DNA from: Gluconacetobacter aggeris
GTDB taxonomy: Bacteria; Pseudomonadota; Alphaproteobacteria; Acetobacterales; Acetobacteraceae
Direction of reading: 5' to 3'
DNA: 64,000 bases
Assembly: GCF_014174395.1 (NCBI RefSeq)
Contig: NZ_JABEQD010000017.1
Span: 1-64,000, forward strand
In this document: piece after piece, positions 25,018-35,341 of the stretch
Position numbering within the stretch: position 1 is the stretch's first letter
Layout of the letters: every line of letters begins with the position of its first letter
Notes under the pieces: model-generated
Told to the model about the DNA's origin: nothing
The model's database searches: none
Seen by the model: only the letters and a program-made list of their open reading frames with translations
Program-made: the position numbers and the translations under genes

Positions 25018-27150
25018 TTACCAGATCTTCACCCGGTCCTCGGGCTTCAGATACAGCGTGTCGCCCGGCTTGACGTTCCAGGCCTTGTACCACGCGTCGA
25101 TATTGTGCATGGGGATATTGACCCGCGCCTGCGGCGGCGAATGCGGGTCCGTCATCACCCGCTGGCGCGCGATGTCGTCACGCAGCTTCTGCCGCCAGAC
25201 CTGCGCCCAGCCCAGGAACACGCGCTGGTCCCCGGTCAGGCCGCCGATCACCGGGGCCGGCTTGCCGTGCAGCGAGGCATGATAGGCATCCAGCGCCAGG
25301 GTCAGCCCGCCGAGGTCGGCAATGTTCTCGCCCATCGTCAGCTTGCCGTTCACATGCACGCCCGGCAGCACCTCGAACGCGTCGTACTGCTTGCCGAAAC
25401 GATCGGCCAGCTTGTTGAAACGGGCCTCGTCATCCTTCGTCCACCATTCCTTCAGGCGGCCCAGATAGTCGAACTTGCGCCCCTCATCGTCGAAGGAATG
25501 CGTCATCTCATGGCCGATCACACCACCGATCGCACCATAATTGATCGCCGGGTCAGCCTTGGGGTTGAAGAAGGGCGGCTGCAGGATCGCGGCCGGGAAC
25601 ACGACCTCGTTGAACAGCGGGTTGTTGTAGGCATTGACCGTCTGCGGGGTCATGTCCCACTCGTCACGATCGACCGGGTGGCCCAGATGCCCCAGCCAGT
25701 AGCGCCATTCGAAGCCAACGGCGCGCCCGGCATTGCCATAGACATCCCCCTGCTTGACGACGAGCGTCGCATAATCCCGCCAGCGCTTGGGGTAGCCGAT
25801 CTGGATGGTGAAATGATCCAGCTTCTGTAGGGCTGCCGCACGCGTCTCCGGGCCCATCCACGCATTATGCTGCAGCCGCACGCGGAAAGCCGCCTTCAGC
25901 TCGGTGGTCAGCGACTCCATCATCCGCCGGTATTCCGGCGGGAAATAGCGCGCGACATAGGTCTGGCCCAGTGCCATGCCCATCGCATTGCCGGTGGCGG
26001 TCACGCCGCGTTTCCACCGGTCGGGCAATTGCGGCTGGCCGCCCAGCGTCTTGTCGTTGAAGTCGAACGATGCCTGGACGAAGGCCTTGGGCAGATAATG
26101 CGCTGCATTGTCCACCAGGTGGAAGGCCAGCCAGGCCCTCAGCGTATCCAGGGGGGTTTCCGACGCAATGCGGGCCTCGCCGATGATGGCATCGGGCTCG
26201 CCGACGATCAGCGTGCCCGATTTCACGATCGTCTCGGGCAGTTCGGCGCCGGTCAGATAGGCCGCCCAGTCGAAGCCCGGCGCACGCTTGGCCAGGTCGA
26301 CGACCGTGATGGGGTTATAGATCTTGTCGGGATCGCGCAGGTCCTGCCGCGCCCAGTGGACCTGCGCCAGCCGCGTTTCGAATGCCACGATGGCCTGGGC
26401 CTGCCGCGCGGCATCCGGCCAGCCGATCAGGGTCAGGGCCTGCTGGACATAAGCCTGATAGGCGGTCTTCTTCGCCGCCAGTTCAGGCTTCAGATAATAA
26501 TCCCGATCCGGCATGCCCAGGCCTGCCTGGTCCAGCATCAGCGCGTAGACGGTCGGGTCCTTGGCGTCCGGCTGGATACCCAGCCCGAACAGCGAATACT
26601 GGAATCCCGTCTGGGCGCGCCCCAGCAGGGTGGCGAAGGCGGTCCGGTCGCTCACCGCGCGCACGGCATCGAGGTCCGGCGCCAGCGGCCGGGTGCCCTG
26701 GGCCTCGATCCCCTTCTCGTCCATGAAGGTCGCATAGAAGGTGCCCAGCTTCTGGTCGACCGTCGCGGGCTCGGCCACCGGATGGGCAGACAGGTCGTTC
26801 AGAATGCCCTGCACACGCTTGCGCGACAGTTCGTGCAGCATGTTGAACGGCCCATAGGCCGTCATGTCGGGCGGGATGACGATGTCGTGCACCGCGTGGC
26901 CGTTGGCGTAGCCAAAGAAATTGTTGCCCGGCGCGATCGACAGATCCCGTCCGGCCACGTCGAAGCCCCAGGCCCCGTAGGACGGCGCGTCGGTCCCGTC
27001 GGCAACCTTCGCCGCCACGGCCGGTTCGGCCGCCCGCGTCCCGCCGCTCCAACTCGCCGCCATCAGCAGCGCGGCGCTGCACAACCATGCGCGCCGCGCC
27101 GAACCGCTCCGCCCATATCGCCTGGAATCCGACATCCCGTTTCTCTTCAT
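25018..27150 (-). CDS. M13 (neprilysin/PepO) family zinc metallopeptidase, exported
   Basis: A 710-residue endopeptidase with the zinc site HEMTH (547-551) and the third ligand Glu608 in GENIADLGG, and the C-terminal substrate loop near RVNIPMHNIDAWYKAW. The first 40 residues are an export signal: a basic, Arg-rich start, hydrophobic WLCSAALLMAASW and Ala-rich cleavage site. Family members cut peptides below about 40 residues; a periplasmic peptide-degrading role is inferred. It stands between the orphan betaine-binding gene and the Dabb gene, all leftward. The start is ATG 27150; ATG 27135 is an alternative. Confidence 0.9.
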   Translation of the reverse strand: MKRNGMSDSRRYGRSGSARRAWLCSAALLMAASWSGGTRAAEPAVAAKVADGTDAPSYGAWGFDVAGRDLSIAPGNNFFGYANGHAVHDIVIPPDMTAYGPFNMLHELSRKRVQGILNDLSAHPVAEPATVDQKLGTFYATFMDEKGIEAQGTRPLAPDLDAVRAVSDRTAFATLLGRAQTGFQYSLFGLGIQPDAKDPTVYALMLDQAGLGMPDRDYYLKPELAAKKTAYQAYVQQALTLIGWPDAARQAQAIVAFETRLAQVHWARQDLRDPDKIYNPITVVDLAKRAPGFDWAAYLTGAELPETIVKSGTLIVGEPDAIIGEARIASETPLDTLRAWLAFHLVDNAAHYLPKAFVQASFDFNDKTLGGQPQLPDRWKRGVTATGNAMGMALGQTYVARYFPPEYRRMMESLTTELKAAFRVRLQHNAWMGPETRAAALQKLDHFTIQIGYPKRWRDYATLVVKQGDVYGNAGRAVGFEWRYWLGHLGHPVDRDEWDMTPQTVNAYNNPLFNEVVFPAAILQPPFFNPKADPAINYGAIGGVIGHEMTHSFDDEGRKFDYLGRLKEWWTKDDEARFNKLADRFGKQYDAFEVLPGVHVNGKLTMGENIADLGGLTLALDAYHASLHGKPAPVIGGLTGDQRVFLGWAQVWRQKLRDDIARQRVMTDPHSPPQARVNIPMHNIDAWYKAWNVKPGDTLYLKPEDRVKIW

Positions 27151-27180
27151 TCTATTACGAACGGGATACAGTATGACGGT

Positions 27181-27807
27181 TTATTTGCGGTGCCCAGCCC
27201 GCGATCCAGCGGTTTTCACAGGCTCCGGCGGACGCGCCAGCGCCGCCACGCGATAATCGAATGCCATGATGCCCGCCAGGTACGGCGCCGCGAACGCCTT
27301 GAAGGCATCATGCGCGGGATCGAAGAAGCCCGGCTGGGTCACGACCGGCCGGCCGACATAGTAATTCCGGTCCCCTTCCGAGCGGAAACTGACCAGGAAC
27401 CCCATCTGGTACCCCTCATCCACGCCCTCGCCACCGTTCTGGAAACCGGTCTCGATCGATTCGACCACCGGGCGGCCGTCGGGACGGTGGGAATCGGCCG
27501 CCAGCTCCAGGAAACGCCGGGCGATCTCGGCCTTCTGAAACGGCGTCACATCCTTGAGGAAGCGGAACAGCACCACATGCCGGACCAGCCCCGGCCGAAA
27601 GGCGGGCGCGGTAAAGGCCGCGACCCCCACCTGGGCCAGGTCCTGCTGTACCGCGACGGCGGCGGCATCGGGGGGCAGCGGCGCTGCGGGCGATGTCGCG
27701 ATCGGCAGGGAATAAGGCTGGGCCAGCACAGCCTCCGCCGGGCATAACGCCGCCACGGTCAGGCCGAGGCTCGCGGCCGCGATCATTTTGCGCACCAACA
27801 TCGTCAC
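27181..27807 (-). CDS. Exported Dabb (stress-responsive A/B barrel) domain protein
   Basis: A 208-residue protein. The N-terminus is a signal peptide (MIAAASLGLTVAALCPAEAVLA). Residues about 73-180 form a Dabb ferredoxin-like barrel with VRHVVLFRFLKDVTPFQKAEI, the usual His at the domain start. The Dabb fold dimerises and is found in stress proteins and cyclases; no catalytic assignment is possible. It precedes the M13 peptidase by 30 bases and may share its transcript. Confidence 0.75.
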   Translation of the reverse strand: MTMLVRKMIAAASLGLTVAALCPAEAVLAQPYSLPIATSPAAPLPPDAAAVAVQQDLAQVGVAAFTAPAFRPGLVRHVVLFRFLKDVTPFQKAEIARRFLELAADSHRPDGRPVVESIETGFQNGGEGVDEGYQMGFLVSFRSEGDRNYYVGRPVVTQPGFFDPAHDAFKAFAAPYLAGIMAFDYRVAALARPPEPVKTAGSRAGHRK

Positions 27808-27828
27808 TCCCTCCAGGTTCCTGTCCCG

Positions 27829-28653
27829 TCAGGCCAAGGCCGCCTGACGCGCGAATTTCTTCTGCCGTATGCGAATGAGATGATACACGCCCCGCGCGAC
27901 CAGTTCATGCACCCAGCCATGCGGCGTGATCCCGATGGTCTTCAGGACCATGCCGGTGACGCGCACGGTGTGCCTGGGCTGATAATAGCGCATTGCCCGC
28001 GCCATATAGGCCGCAATGCACCGGCCATGGTCGTAAGGAATGCCGGCCGGCTCGTTGGTGGTGTGGTAGGCCGAGGCCAGCTCGTCGTCCTCGCTCTCCG
28101 TCACCCGGCCCAGCGCGATGCGCATACGCTGCCACACACCCAGCTTCTCGCGCTTCAGGTAACGGTTCATGTGATCGTAGAACAGCTTGAAATGCCTGTA
28201 TTCGTCCGCTGCGATCTGCCGACAGATCGCCTTCAGCAGCGGCTCCTCCGTCGCATCGGCCAGCGCGGTGTAGAAGGACGACGTCCCGGTCTCCACCATG
28301 CAGCGCGCAATCAGTTCCCCGGTGCGCGACCCGCGAATGGACCGGTCGACCTCCAGTTCCAGCTTGTACGATGTCCGGTAGCGTTCGAACGCCTGCGGAT
28401 AATCCCATGACGGATCGGCCAGCATCGCCCACCGCCCCAGGGCGTCGCCATGCTGCACTTCCTCGATTGCCCAATTGTCCGCCGCCTCGCGGAAGGCCGG
28501 GTCATCGAAGAACACATTGTTCAGATAGAGCGCATAATCCACGCCGTTCCGTTCGACGACCGACGCCGCCTTGACCAGCTGGACGATGTCGGGATCGACA
28601 CGGGCCGGATCGAAACTGTCCCAGTCCATCTGCTCAATGCGCCAGTGTTTCAT
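27829..28653 (-). CDS. Ferritin-like diiron protein
   Basis: A 274-residue helical protein with a two-iron carboxylate pattern: Glu34, then E64-E65-x2-H68 (AIEEVQHGD), Glu121 (VETG) and E151-x2-H154 (DEYRHFKLF). This is the arrangement of rubrerythrin-like, acyl-ACP desaturase and related four-helix diiron proteins. Whether it acts as an oxygenase/desaturase or an iron or peroxide protein is open. ATG 28653 is chosen. It is divergent from sucC, with a 214-bp gap that holds a strong palindrome at 28757-28783. Confidence 0.75.
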   Translation of the reverse strand: MKHWRIEQMDWDSFDPARVDPDIVQLVKAASVVERNGVDYALYLNNVFFDDPAFREAADNWAIEEVQHGDALGRWAMLADPSWDYPQAFERYRTSYKLELEVDRSIRGSRTGELIARCMVETGTSSFYTALADATEEPLLKAICRQIAADEYRHFKLFYDHMNRYLKREKLGVWQRMRIALGRVTESEDDELASAYHTTNEPAGIPYDHGRCIAAYMARAMRYYQPRHTVRVTGMVLKTIGITPHGWVHELVARGVYHLIRIRQKKFARQAALA

Positions 28654-28756
28654 CGTGCTCCGTCTTTCATGCCGTCCTGCCCCGTTTCCCTCTTTCCCGC
28701 CCTTCCGTGCAGAAGGGCATATACGAAGCCTGAACAAGTCCTTTTCAGCTTGTGAG

Positions 28757-28783
28757 ATGGCATAAACCGTCCAATTATGCCAT
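28757..28783. promoter_or_regulatory. Palindromic operator candidate in the diiron/sucC divergent gap
   Basis: ATGGCATAA (28757-28765) and TTATGCCAT (28775-28783) are perfect 9-bp inverted arms with a nine-base spacer, so the half-site centres are 18 bases (under two helix turns) apart, as for a dimeric regulator site. It lies about 104 bases before the diiron-protein start and 85 bases before sucC, so one regulator could act on both. Confidence 0.45.
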
Positions 28784-28867
28784 GCAGACGATCGCTGGCG
28801 CATACGCGACCGGCGCACCGCCCGGCTTCCCCCTGGCGCAATGACAACAAACGCGGATCATAACCGT

Positions 28868-30069
<1,202 letters not shown>

Positions 30070-30070
<1 letters not shown>

Positions 30071-30951
30071 TGTCCATCCTGGTCCATAGCGATACCCGCG
30101 TCATCACCCAGGGCTTCACCGGCGCCCAGGGCACCTTCCATTCCGAACAGGCCCTGGCCTACGGCACCCGACTGGTCGGCGGCGTCACCCCCGGCCGGGG
30201 CGGCGAGACCCATCTCGGCCTGCCGGTCTTCGATACGGTGGCCCAGGCCTGCGCGGCCACGCGGGTCGATGCCAGCGTCATCTACGTGCCGCCCGCCGGC
30301 GCCGCCGATGCGATCCTCGAGGCAATCGCCGCCGGCGTGCCCCTGATCGTCTGCATCACCGAAGGCATTCCTGTGCTGGACATGGTGCGCGTGCAGCAGG
30401 TGCTGCACCGGTCCGACAGCCTGCTGATCGGCCCCAACTGCCCCGGCATCATCACCCCCGGCGAGTGCAAGATCGGCATCATGCCCGGCGCGATCCACCG
30501 CCCCGGCAAGGTGGGCATCGTCTCGCGCTCCGGCACCCTGACCTACGAGGCCGTGGCCCAGACCACAGCGGTCGGGCTGGGGCAGAGCACCTGCGTCGGC
30601 ATCGGCGGCGATCCGGTCAAGGGGATGGATTTCATCGATGTGCTGGAACGCTTCATCGCGGACCCCGACACCGATTCGATCATCATGATCGGCGAAATCG
30701 GCGGCACGTCGGAAATCGACGGCGCGACGCTGATTCGCGACAGCGGGACCCGCAAGCCGGTCGTGGGCTTCATCGCCGGGGCTACCGCCCCGCCGGGGCG
30801 TCGCATGGGCCATGCCGGCGCGGTCATCACCGGCGGGCACGAAACGGCCGCCGCCAAGATCGAGGCCCTGCGCGACGCCGGCATCCACGTCTCCGCCAGC
30901 CCGGCCCTGCTGGGTCAGACCCTGCTGGACGTGCTGACGGGCCACGCCTGA
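30070..30951 (+). CDS. sucD: Succinate-CoA ligase alpha subunit
   Basis: A 293-residue CoA-binding subunit. It has the entry [17 protein letters not shown], the CoA loop [31 protein letters not shown] and the phospho-histidine His248 in [10 protein letters not shown]. It forms the alpha-beta enzyme with SucC. The pair is notable if the host is an acetic acid bacterium, because several of these use succinyl-CoA:acetate CoA-transferase (AarC) instead. No sucAB or mdh lies nearby, so this is a stand-alone operon ended by the hairpin at 30962-30985. Confidence 0.93.
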
Positions 30952-30961
30952 CACATCCCCC

Positions 30962-30985
30962 CGGTCCGCCCCTCGGGGCGGACCG
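30962..30985. terminator. Strong hairpin after sucD
   Basis: CGGTCCGCCCC (30962-30972) and GGGGCGGACCG (30975-30985) are perfect inverted copies of 11 bases with a minimal loop, 11 bases after the sucD stop. No T run follows. It also lies just beyond the end of the leftward aroE-like pseudogene, so it could serve both directions. Confidence 0.6.
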
Positions 30986-30986
30986 A

Positions 30987-31293
30987 TCAGGCCTCCCGCA
31001 GACCGCGCGATGTCGCATTGACGACCAGAACATGCCCCCGACATGCTCCCCGATCACGATCTCCAGGTCCGGAAACCGCAATCTCAGCCGCTCGTGAGGC
31101 GCCAGAAGCCGTTCCCGCGAACGGTTGATCAGGGCATCATGACCGCATCAAGCCCGTTGCGTTCGAAGAGGGCATTCATCGCCTGAGGTGTGCGGGCATG
31201 CGCGACCGGATGCCCCACCAGGCCGAAAGGCTTCGTGTCCCACCAATCATCATCAGCCCTCCGGACATTCTTCACGCAGGGAACGTCGGATAT
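30987..31293 (-). pseudogene. Decayed shikimate dehydrogenase-like (AroE family) gene
   Basis: Translated on the minus strand, 31293-31129 gives a start-less piece with KPFGLVGHPVAHARTPQAMN, the AroE N-terminal substrate loop (compare GWPVAHSRSP in the intact aroE at 47626-48534). It ends at a stop after DAVMMP. In another frame FPDLEIVIG follows, and in a third frame GHVLVVNATSRGLREA and a stop at 30987, which matches the AroE LVVNAT segment. About 120 residues of the normal protein between the first and second pieces are missing. This is a remnant with an internal deletion and frameshifts. It is probably from a quinate/shikimate dehydrogenase paralogue rather than the housekeeping copy. Confidence 0.7.
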
Positions 31294-31558
31294 TCAGACA
31301 CCGAACCGTCCGGCCAGCAAAGCCAGCCATATTTTCCGCACTCGATCCGACGCCGGGACCAGTAACAGCACATCGTCATCGCGATAATGATGCGCGCTGC
31401 CGCCCCGTCCGAGAACCTGTATTTCACCTGAAAGGGCGGGCCTTGCCGCCAAAGCCGCCTAAATCCGCGGAGCAGCCAGATCCGCCAATCCGCACCCCAT
31501 CTCCGCATTGAGGGACCGCGCGGCCAAAGAGAATGGAAGCCAGTAAAGATCTATTCCG

Positions 31559-32116
31559 TCACGGAGCGGATAGCTGCACCTGTGCCAGACGAATATGCGC
31601 CTCACCAAGCTCACCCTTGCGGATCATATTCTTCACTGTCGCCACGGATACGGCAGGCGACTTCATCTTGGAGCGGGGATTCGTCTCGTTGTCGTCCTCG
31701 ATAAAGGCATTGGTTGACGGATCGAGATAGCCATAGGCACAGAGATACGGGTTACGCACGTCGGCCATGACGGCTACGACATGATAACGCGTCCTCCCGA
31801 CCCAGTCCTCGGCGATCGAGCTCTGATCGACGCCAGGGTAATTAAAAGTCACTCCGATGGAATGGAAATAATCAAAAATACCGCCCATGAGAGCGTTTAC
31901 CAGACGAATCTTCTTCGGATTGAATTCAAACCCGTAGTAGAAATAATCCTGATAGATCGTTTTTTCTTTTGGAAGAGAATTCTTGTTAACCAATCCCAGG
32001 ATGCTCTGCATCGTGGAGGGGGTGGGCTTTATCCTGAGCGGCCGATCACGAAAAATCATGGCGCCCCGATGGTTGTAAAAGATCGGGATAATAATGTGTT
32101 TCGGATCACTACTCAT
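31559..32116 (-). CDS. Orphan hypothetical protein in AT-rich DNA
   Basis: A 185-residue open frame of mixed, protein-like composition without Arg/Pro excess: it has hydrophobic patches (HIIIPIFYN, ALMGGIFDYFHSIG), acidic and basic residues in balance, and a plausible soluble fold. I do not recognise a family. The DNA is clearly AT-richer than the surroundings and codon use differs from neighbours (AAA, AAT, ATA are common), which suggests acquisition by transfer. It lies beside the aroE-like pseudogene, in a 1.5-kb decayed stretch. The 265 bases between it and the pseudogene show nothing recognisable. Confidence 0.5.
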   Translation of the reverse strand: MSSDPKHIIIPIFYNHRGAMIFRDRPLRIKPTPSTMQSILGLVNKNSLPKEKTIYQDYFYYGFEFNPKKIRLVNALMGGIFDYFHSIGVTFNYPGVDQSSIAEDWVGRTRYHVVAVMADVRNPYLCAYGYLDPSTNAFIEDDNETNPRSKMKSPAVSVATVKNMIRKGELGEAHIRLAQVQLSAP

Positions 32117-32466
32117 AGAATCGCCTCCCAGGATACGAAATATCAGACTTTTCCCATCCCGGGCAATGGCCTGACCCCTGAGGATATCTTCGCTGACCGG
32201 CCTGTGAAGTGTAAAGAGACCAACGAGAGCCCATGCCTTTCCATCGGCACGAACCTAAAACGAATCACCCGTCCTGTGGCCCTGCGAATTGCCTTCCCCG
32301 ACCCGCTCGCCCATCCCTTGACGCTCCGCCGGCGGCCTTATATTCAACATCCGGTGATTTAATGTACGCAAGGAAGCGCCGCATGCAGCAGGCGCTCGAC
32401 GCCACCCTGGCGCCGATTTCCTCGTCGCGGCCCGGCTGGGAAAGCAACTGAAAAGGATCAGCCAGA
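32117..32466. other. Gene-free stretch with a putative promoter for the GNAT operon
   Basis: No coding region is supported here. TTGACG (32318-32323) and TATTCA (32341-32346) are 17 bases apart and point rightward, about 120 bases before the GNAT start, so they may be its promoter. A short frame at 32362-32451 has no likeness to a known protein. The right part is GC-rich again and looks like normal chromosome. Confidence 0.4.
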
Positions 32467-33105
32467 ATGCGCGTGACGATCGAAACATTGACAGGCGAGC
32501 GCATCATCCCGGTCCTTCCGGATCTCGCCCGCCTGCGCATCGGCGTCTTCCGCGACTGGCCCTATCTGTATGACGGAGACGTGGCCTACGAGGAAAAATA
32601 CCTCCAATTCTATGTCCGCAGCGAAGGGGCAGCCGTCATCATCGCCCGCGACGGCGACAGCGTGGTCGGTGCCTCCACCTGCCTGCCGATGCGGGACGAA
32701 CAGGAGGCCATTCGCGCGCCTTTCGAAACACGGGGCCTGAGCACGGACGATTTCTTCTATTTCGGCGAGTCCGTGCTTCTCGATGCCTATCGCGGCCAGG
32801 GGCTGGGCGTACGCTTCTTCGAAGAGCGCGAACGCCATGCTCTCACGACGAGCCTGGCCAATTTCGCGACCTTCTGCTCGGTGCGCCGTCCGGACGATCA
32901 TCCGGCCCGCCCGCCCGGCGCCACCACGCTGCACGCCTTCTGGGCCCGACGCGGCTTCCGCCCCCTGCCCGGCGTGACGTGCGAACTGGACTGGAAAGAG
33001 CCGGGTCACGCCGAAGAAACGCCCCACACGCTCGATTTCTTCATCAAATCGCTTCGCGGCGCACCGATCCCCGCCAGCCTCGAGATGCAGGAGCATGATG
33101 CATGA
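32467..33105 (+). CDS. GNAT family N-acetyltransferase
   Basis: A 212-residue acyl-CoA-dependent N-acyltransferase. The acetyl-CoA loop is YRGQGLGVRFFEERE (motif Q/RxxGxG/A) around residue 112, preceded by a beta strand FYFGESVLL; VVGASTCLP is the beta-4 strand. The substrate is unknown. Its stop overlaps the nitrilase-family start as ATGA, so the two are made together. Related GNAT-nitrilase pairs occur in other Proteobacteria, which suggests sequential action on one small nitrogen compound. Confidence 0.8.
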   Translation: MRVTIETLTGERIIPVLPDLARLRIGVFRDWPYLYDGDVAYEEKYLQFYVRSEGAAVIIARDGDSVVGASTCLPMRDEQEAIRAPFETRGLSTDDFFYFGESVLLDAYRGQGLGVRFFEERERHALTTSLANFATFCSVRRPDDHPARPPGATTLHAFWARRGFRPLPGVTCELDWKEPGHAEETPHTLDFFIKSLRGAPIPASLEMQEHDA

Positions 33106-33980
33106 ACAAACCAATCCGACTGGGCGTGCTGGCCTGGGAAGTGGCACGCAATCACACGATCGAGGATTACGCCCGCCATCTGGACGCCCTGGTGGCAGAA
33201 GCCGCGCCGCACGCGGACCTGCTGCTGATGCCGGAATATTCCTGCATGGAAGCCGCCGCCGCACTGACCGACCGGCCCGATCCGGCGGCGGAACTGGCGG
33301 CCGTCTGCCGGTGCAGCGACGCCATCCTGAACATCATGCGCGAGACGGCACAGCGCCATAAGGTCTGGCTGATGCCCGGCACCCTCCCCCGGCCCGAGGC
33401 CGCAGGGGTGCGCAACCGCGCCCCCCTCATCGCCCCGGACGGTCAGGTCGCCTTCCAGGACAAACACGTCATGACCCGGTTCGAGAATGAATCCTGGGGC
33501 GTGCGCGCGGGCAATCCGCCCGGCGTGTTCGAAACCCCGTGGGGCCTGATCGGCACCTCGGTCTGCTATGATTCGGAATTTCCGATGCTGGCACGCGCCC
33601 AGATCGAGGCCGAGGCCTGGCTGATCCTGGTGCCCACCTGCACCGATTCCATGCATGGCTTCAACCGGGTACGGATTTCGGCGCAGGCCCGCGCGTTGGA
33701 AAACCAGTGCTTCGTCGCGGTCTCGCCGACCGTGGGCGACGCGCCCTGGCTGGCCACGCTGGACGAGAACCATGGCTGCGCCGGGGTTTACGGCCCGGTC
33801 GATCGCGGTTTCCCGGCCGACGGCATCATGGCGGAAGGCAAGCTGGACCAGGGCGGGTGGATCTTCACGACACTCGACCCGGCCACACTGGACGCGGTGC
33901 GCGAAAACGGCGCCGTGCGCAACTGCCGCGACTGGCCGGTCACGGTTCCCGTCGCCCGCCGCATCCCCTTCTCAGCTTAG
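33102..33980 (+). CDS. Carbon-nitrogen hydrolase (nitrilase superfamily)
   Basis: A 292-residue hydrolase with the catalytic triad Glu45 (LMPEYS), Lys121 (QDKHVMTRF) and Cys155 (SVCYDSEF), which are all intact. The family covers amidases, N-carbamoyl hydrolases and nitrilases; the sequence alone does not decide. AGGAG lies nine bases before ATG 33102, which overlaps the GNAT stop. The following NTF2-like gene starts eight bases after its stop. An amidase acting with an acetyltransferase is the simplest reading. Confidence 0.87.
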   Translation: MNKPIRLGVLAWEVARNHTIEDYARHLDALVAEAAPHADLLLMPEYSCMEAAAALTDRPDPAAELAAVCRCSDAILNIMRETAQRHKVWLMPGTLPRPEAAGVRNRAPLIAPDGQVAFQDKHVMTRFENESWGVRAGNPPGVFETPWGLIGTSVCYDSEFPMLARAQIEAEAWLILVPTCTDSMHGFNRVRISAQARALENQCFVAVSPTVGDAPWLATLDENHGCAGVYGPVDRGFPADGIMAEGKLDQGGWIFTTLDPATLDAVRENGAVRNCRDWPVTVPVARRIPFSA

Positions 33981-33988
33981 GAAAACCC

Positions 33989-34405
33989 ATGTCAGCCGAA
34001 CAGACCCAGGCGCTGATCCACGCCTATTACGACGCCTTCAATCGCGAGGATATCCCGGCCGTCCTCGACCTGCTGACCGAGGATGTCGTCCATGACATCA
34101 ACCAGGGCGGGCAGGAGACCGGCCGCCCCCAATTCGAAGCCTTCCTGCGGCGCATGGAAGGCTTCTATCGCGAGGCGTCGAAGGATCTCGTGATCATGAC
34201 GACACCGGACGGCACGCGCGCCGCGGCGGAATTCATCGTCCATGGCACCTATCTGAAGACCGAACAGGGCCTTCCCCCGGCAACAGGCCAGACCTATGCC
34301 CTGCCGGTCGGTGCCTTCTTCCAGATCCGGGGCAGCAAGATCGCGCGCGTCACCAACTATTACAATCTTCCGCTATGGACGAAACAGATCAACGCGGCAT
34401 CCTGA
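33989..34405 (+). CDS. NTF2/SnoaL-like (ketosteroid-isomerase-related) protein
   Basis: A 138-residue cone-shaped alpha+beta protein of the nuclear transport factor 2 superfamily. It begins with LIHAYYDAFNREDIPAVLDLL and ends with the beta strands AFFQIRGSKIARVTNYYNL, the pattern of the ketosteroid-isomerase-related group. TTAGGA lies seven bases before ATG 33989 and uses the nitrilase stop. Function unknown; it is the third gene of the GNAT-nitrilase operon and probably binds the same or a related small molecule. Confidence 0.8.
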   Translation: MSAEQTQALIHAYYDAFNREDIPAVLDLLTEDVVHDINQGGQETGRPQFEAFLRRMEGFYREASKDLVIMTTPDGTRAAAEFIVHGTYLKTEQGLPPATGQTYALPVGAFFQIRGSKIARVTNYYNLPLWTKQINAAS

Positions 34406-34416
34406 TCGTCCCCGGC

Positions 34417-34449
34417 CTGGCGGCGCAACGCGCGGCGGCTCGCCGCCAG
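34417..34449. terminator. Hairpin between convergent NTF2-like and TetR genes
   Basis: CTGGCGGCG (34417-34425) pairs perfectly with CGCCGCCAG (34441-34449) around a 15-base loop, midway between two convergent stops (34405 and 34471). It is a likely two-way terminator. Confidence 0.55.
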
Positions 34450-34470
34450 ACCGCATTTTCGGTCGGGTTC

Positions 34471-35145
34471 TCAGGCCGCCAGTATCATCGGCAATACGTC
34501 CGAGATCAGCCGGCGCGACAATTCCGCCTCGTCCCCTTTCGAAAGCCCCCGCCGGCGCATCATCAGCAACGGCAGCATCACGGCCCCCATGACCATCATC
34601 AGGGTCAGTTCGGGCGATCCGTCATGGCGCAGCAGCCCGTCCGCCCGGGCCTCCTGCAACAAGGGCAGCATCGCGTCCTGGTATGGTTCCCAGATTTCAC
34701 GCATGATATATTCCTGCCGTTCCCCAGGCTGGCTCATCTCGTCGGAGAGAAATTTCGCCAGTTCGGGAATATCGCAATTGGCCGTGATGAAACGCGTCAG
34801 TCCTTCGCGCACCCGTTCTTCGGTGGGCCCCGATGCGCCATGCAATTCCTCGATCGACCGGCGCGCAGCGGCCAGGCGTAGCGCAATCTCGTCCACCACC
34901 GCCTTCCACAGGGCGAATTTCGAGCCGAAATGATGGGAAATCAGCGCGGGATCGACGCCTGCCTCATCCGCGATCTCCCGCAGCCCCGTTCCGTCATAAC
35001 CCTTCCGCGAAAACCCATGCAGGGCCGCGCCGAGCATGGCGTCGCGCGCCGCGGGCGTTCCCTTCGCCGGGCGTCCCCTGCGTCGACTGAGCGGAGTATG
35101 ATGGAACGGCACCAGATCGTCCTTGTTCAGTGTCGAGCCGTCCAT
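34471..35145 (-). CDS. TetR family transcriptional regulator
   Basis: A 224-residue regulator. The N-terminal DNA-binding part (about 25-80) has the TetR pattern ARDAMLGAALHGFSRKGYDG, then LREIADEAGVDPALISHHFG. The ligand domain follows and has a C-terminal TetR_C-like region. It is convergent with the GNAT-nitrilase operon and 271 bp from bioB, so its targets are not obvious. The start at ATG 35145 gives about 24 residues before the domain; a later start is possible. Confidence 0.87.
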   Translation of the reverse strand: MDGSTLNKDDLVPFHHTPLSRRRGRPAKGTPAARDAMLGAALHGFSRKGYDGTGLREIADEAGVDPALISHHFGSKFALWKAVVDEIALRLAAARRSIEELHGASGPTEERVREGLTRFITANCDIPELAKFLSDEMSQPGERQEYIMREIWEPYQDAMLPLLQEARADGLLRHDGSPELTLMMVMGAVMLPLLMMRRRGLSKGDEAELSRRLISDVLPMILAA

Positions 35146-35341
35146 CCTAGCATCGCCGGAGCGCGCTTTCTATTCGTTCGCCCAGGAAAACGGGGCATGG
35201 CCACTGGCCGCCCCATTCATTCAACGGTCAACGATTTTTTTCTGCAAGGCCCTGCCTGCCCTCCTGGACAATCGAAACAAGCCCTGACAAGCCGACATGG
35301 GTGACATACCCCTCGCTTCTGTGGCACAGCGTTGTCCCTTC

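Noticed and set aside
31781-32362. A 193-codon plus-strand open frame over the AT-rich orphan
   Set aside because: It overlaps the more protein-like minus-strand frame, has no good ribosome site and no recognised motif.
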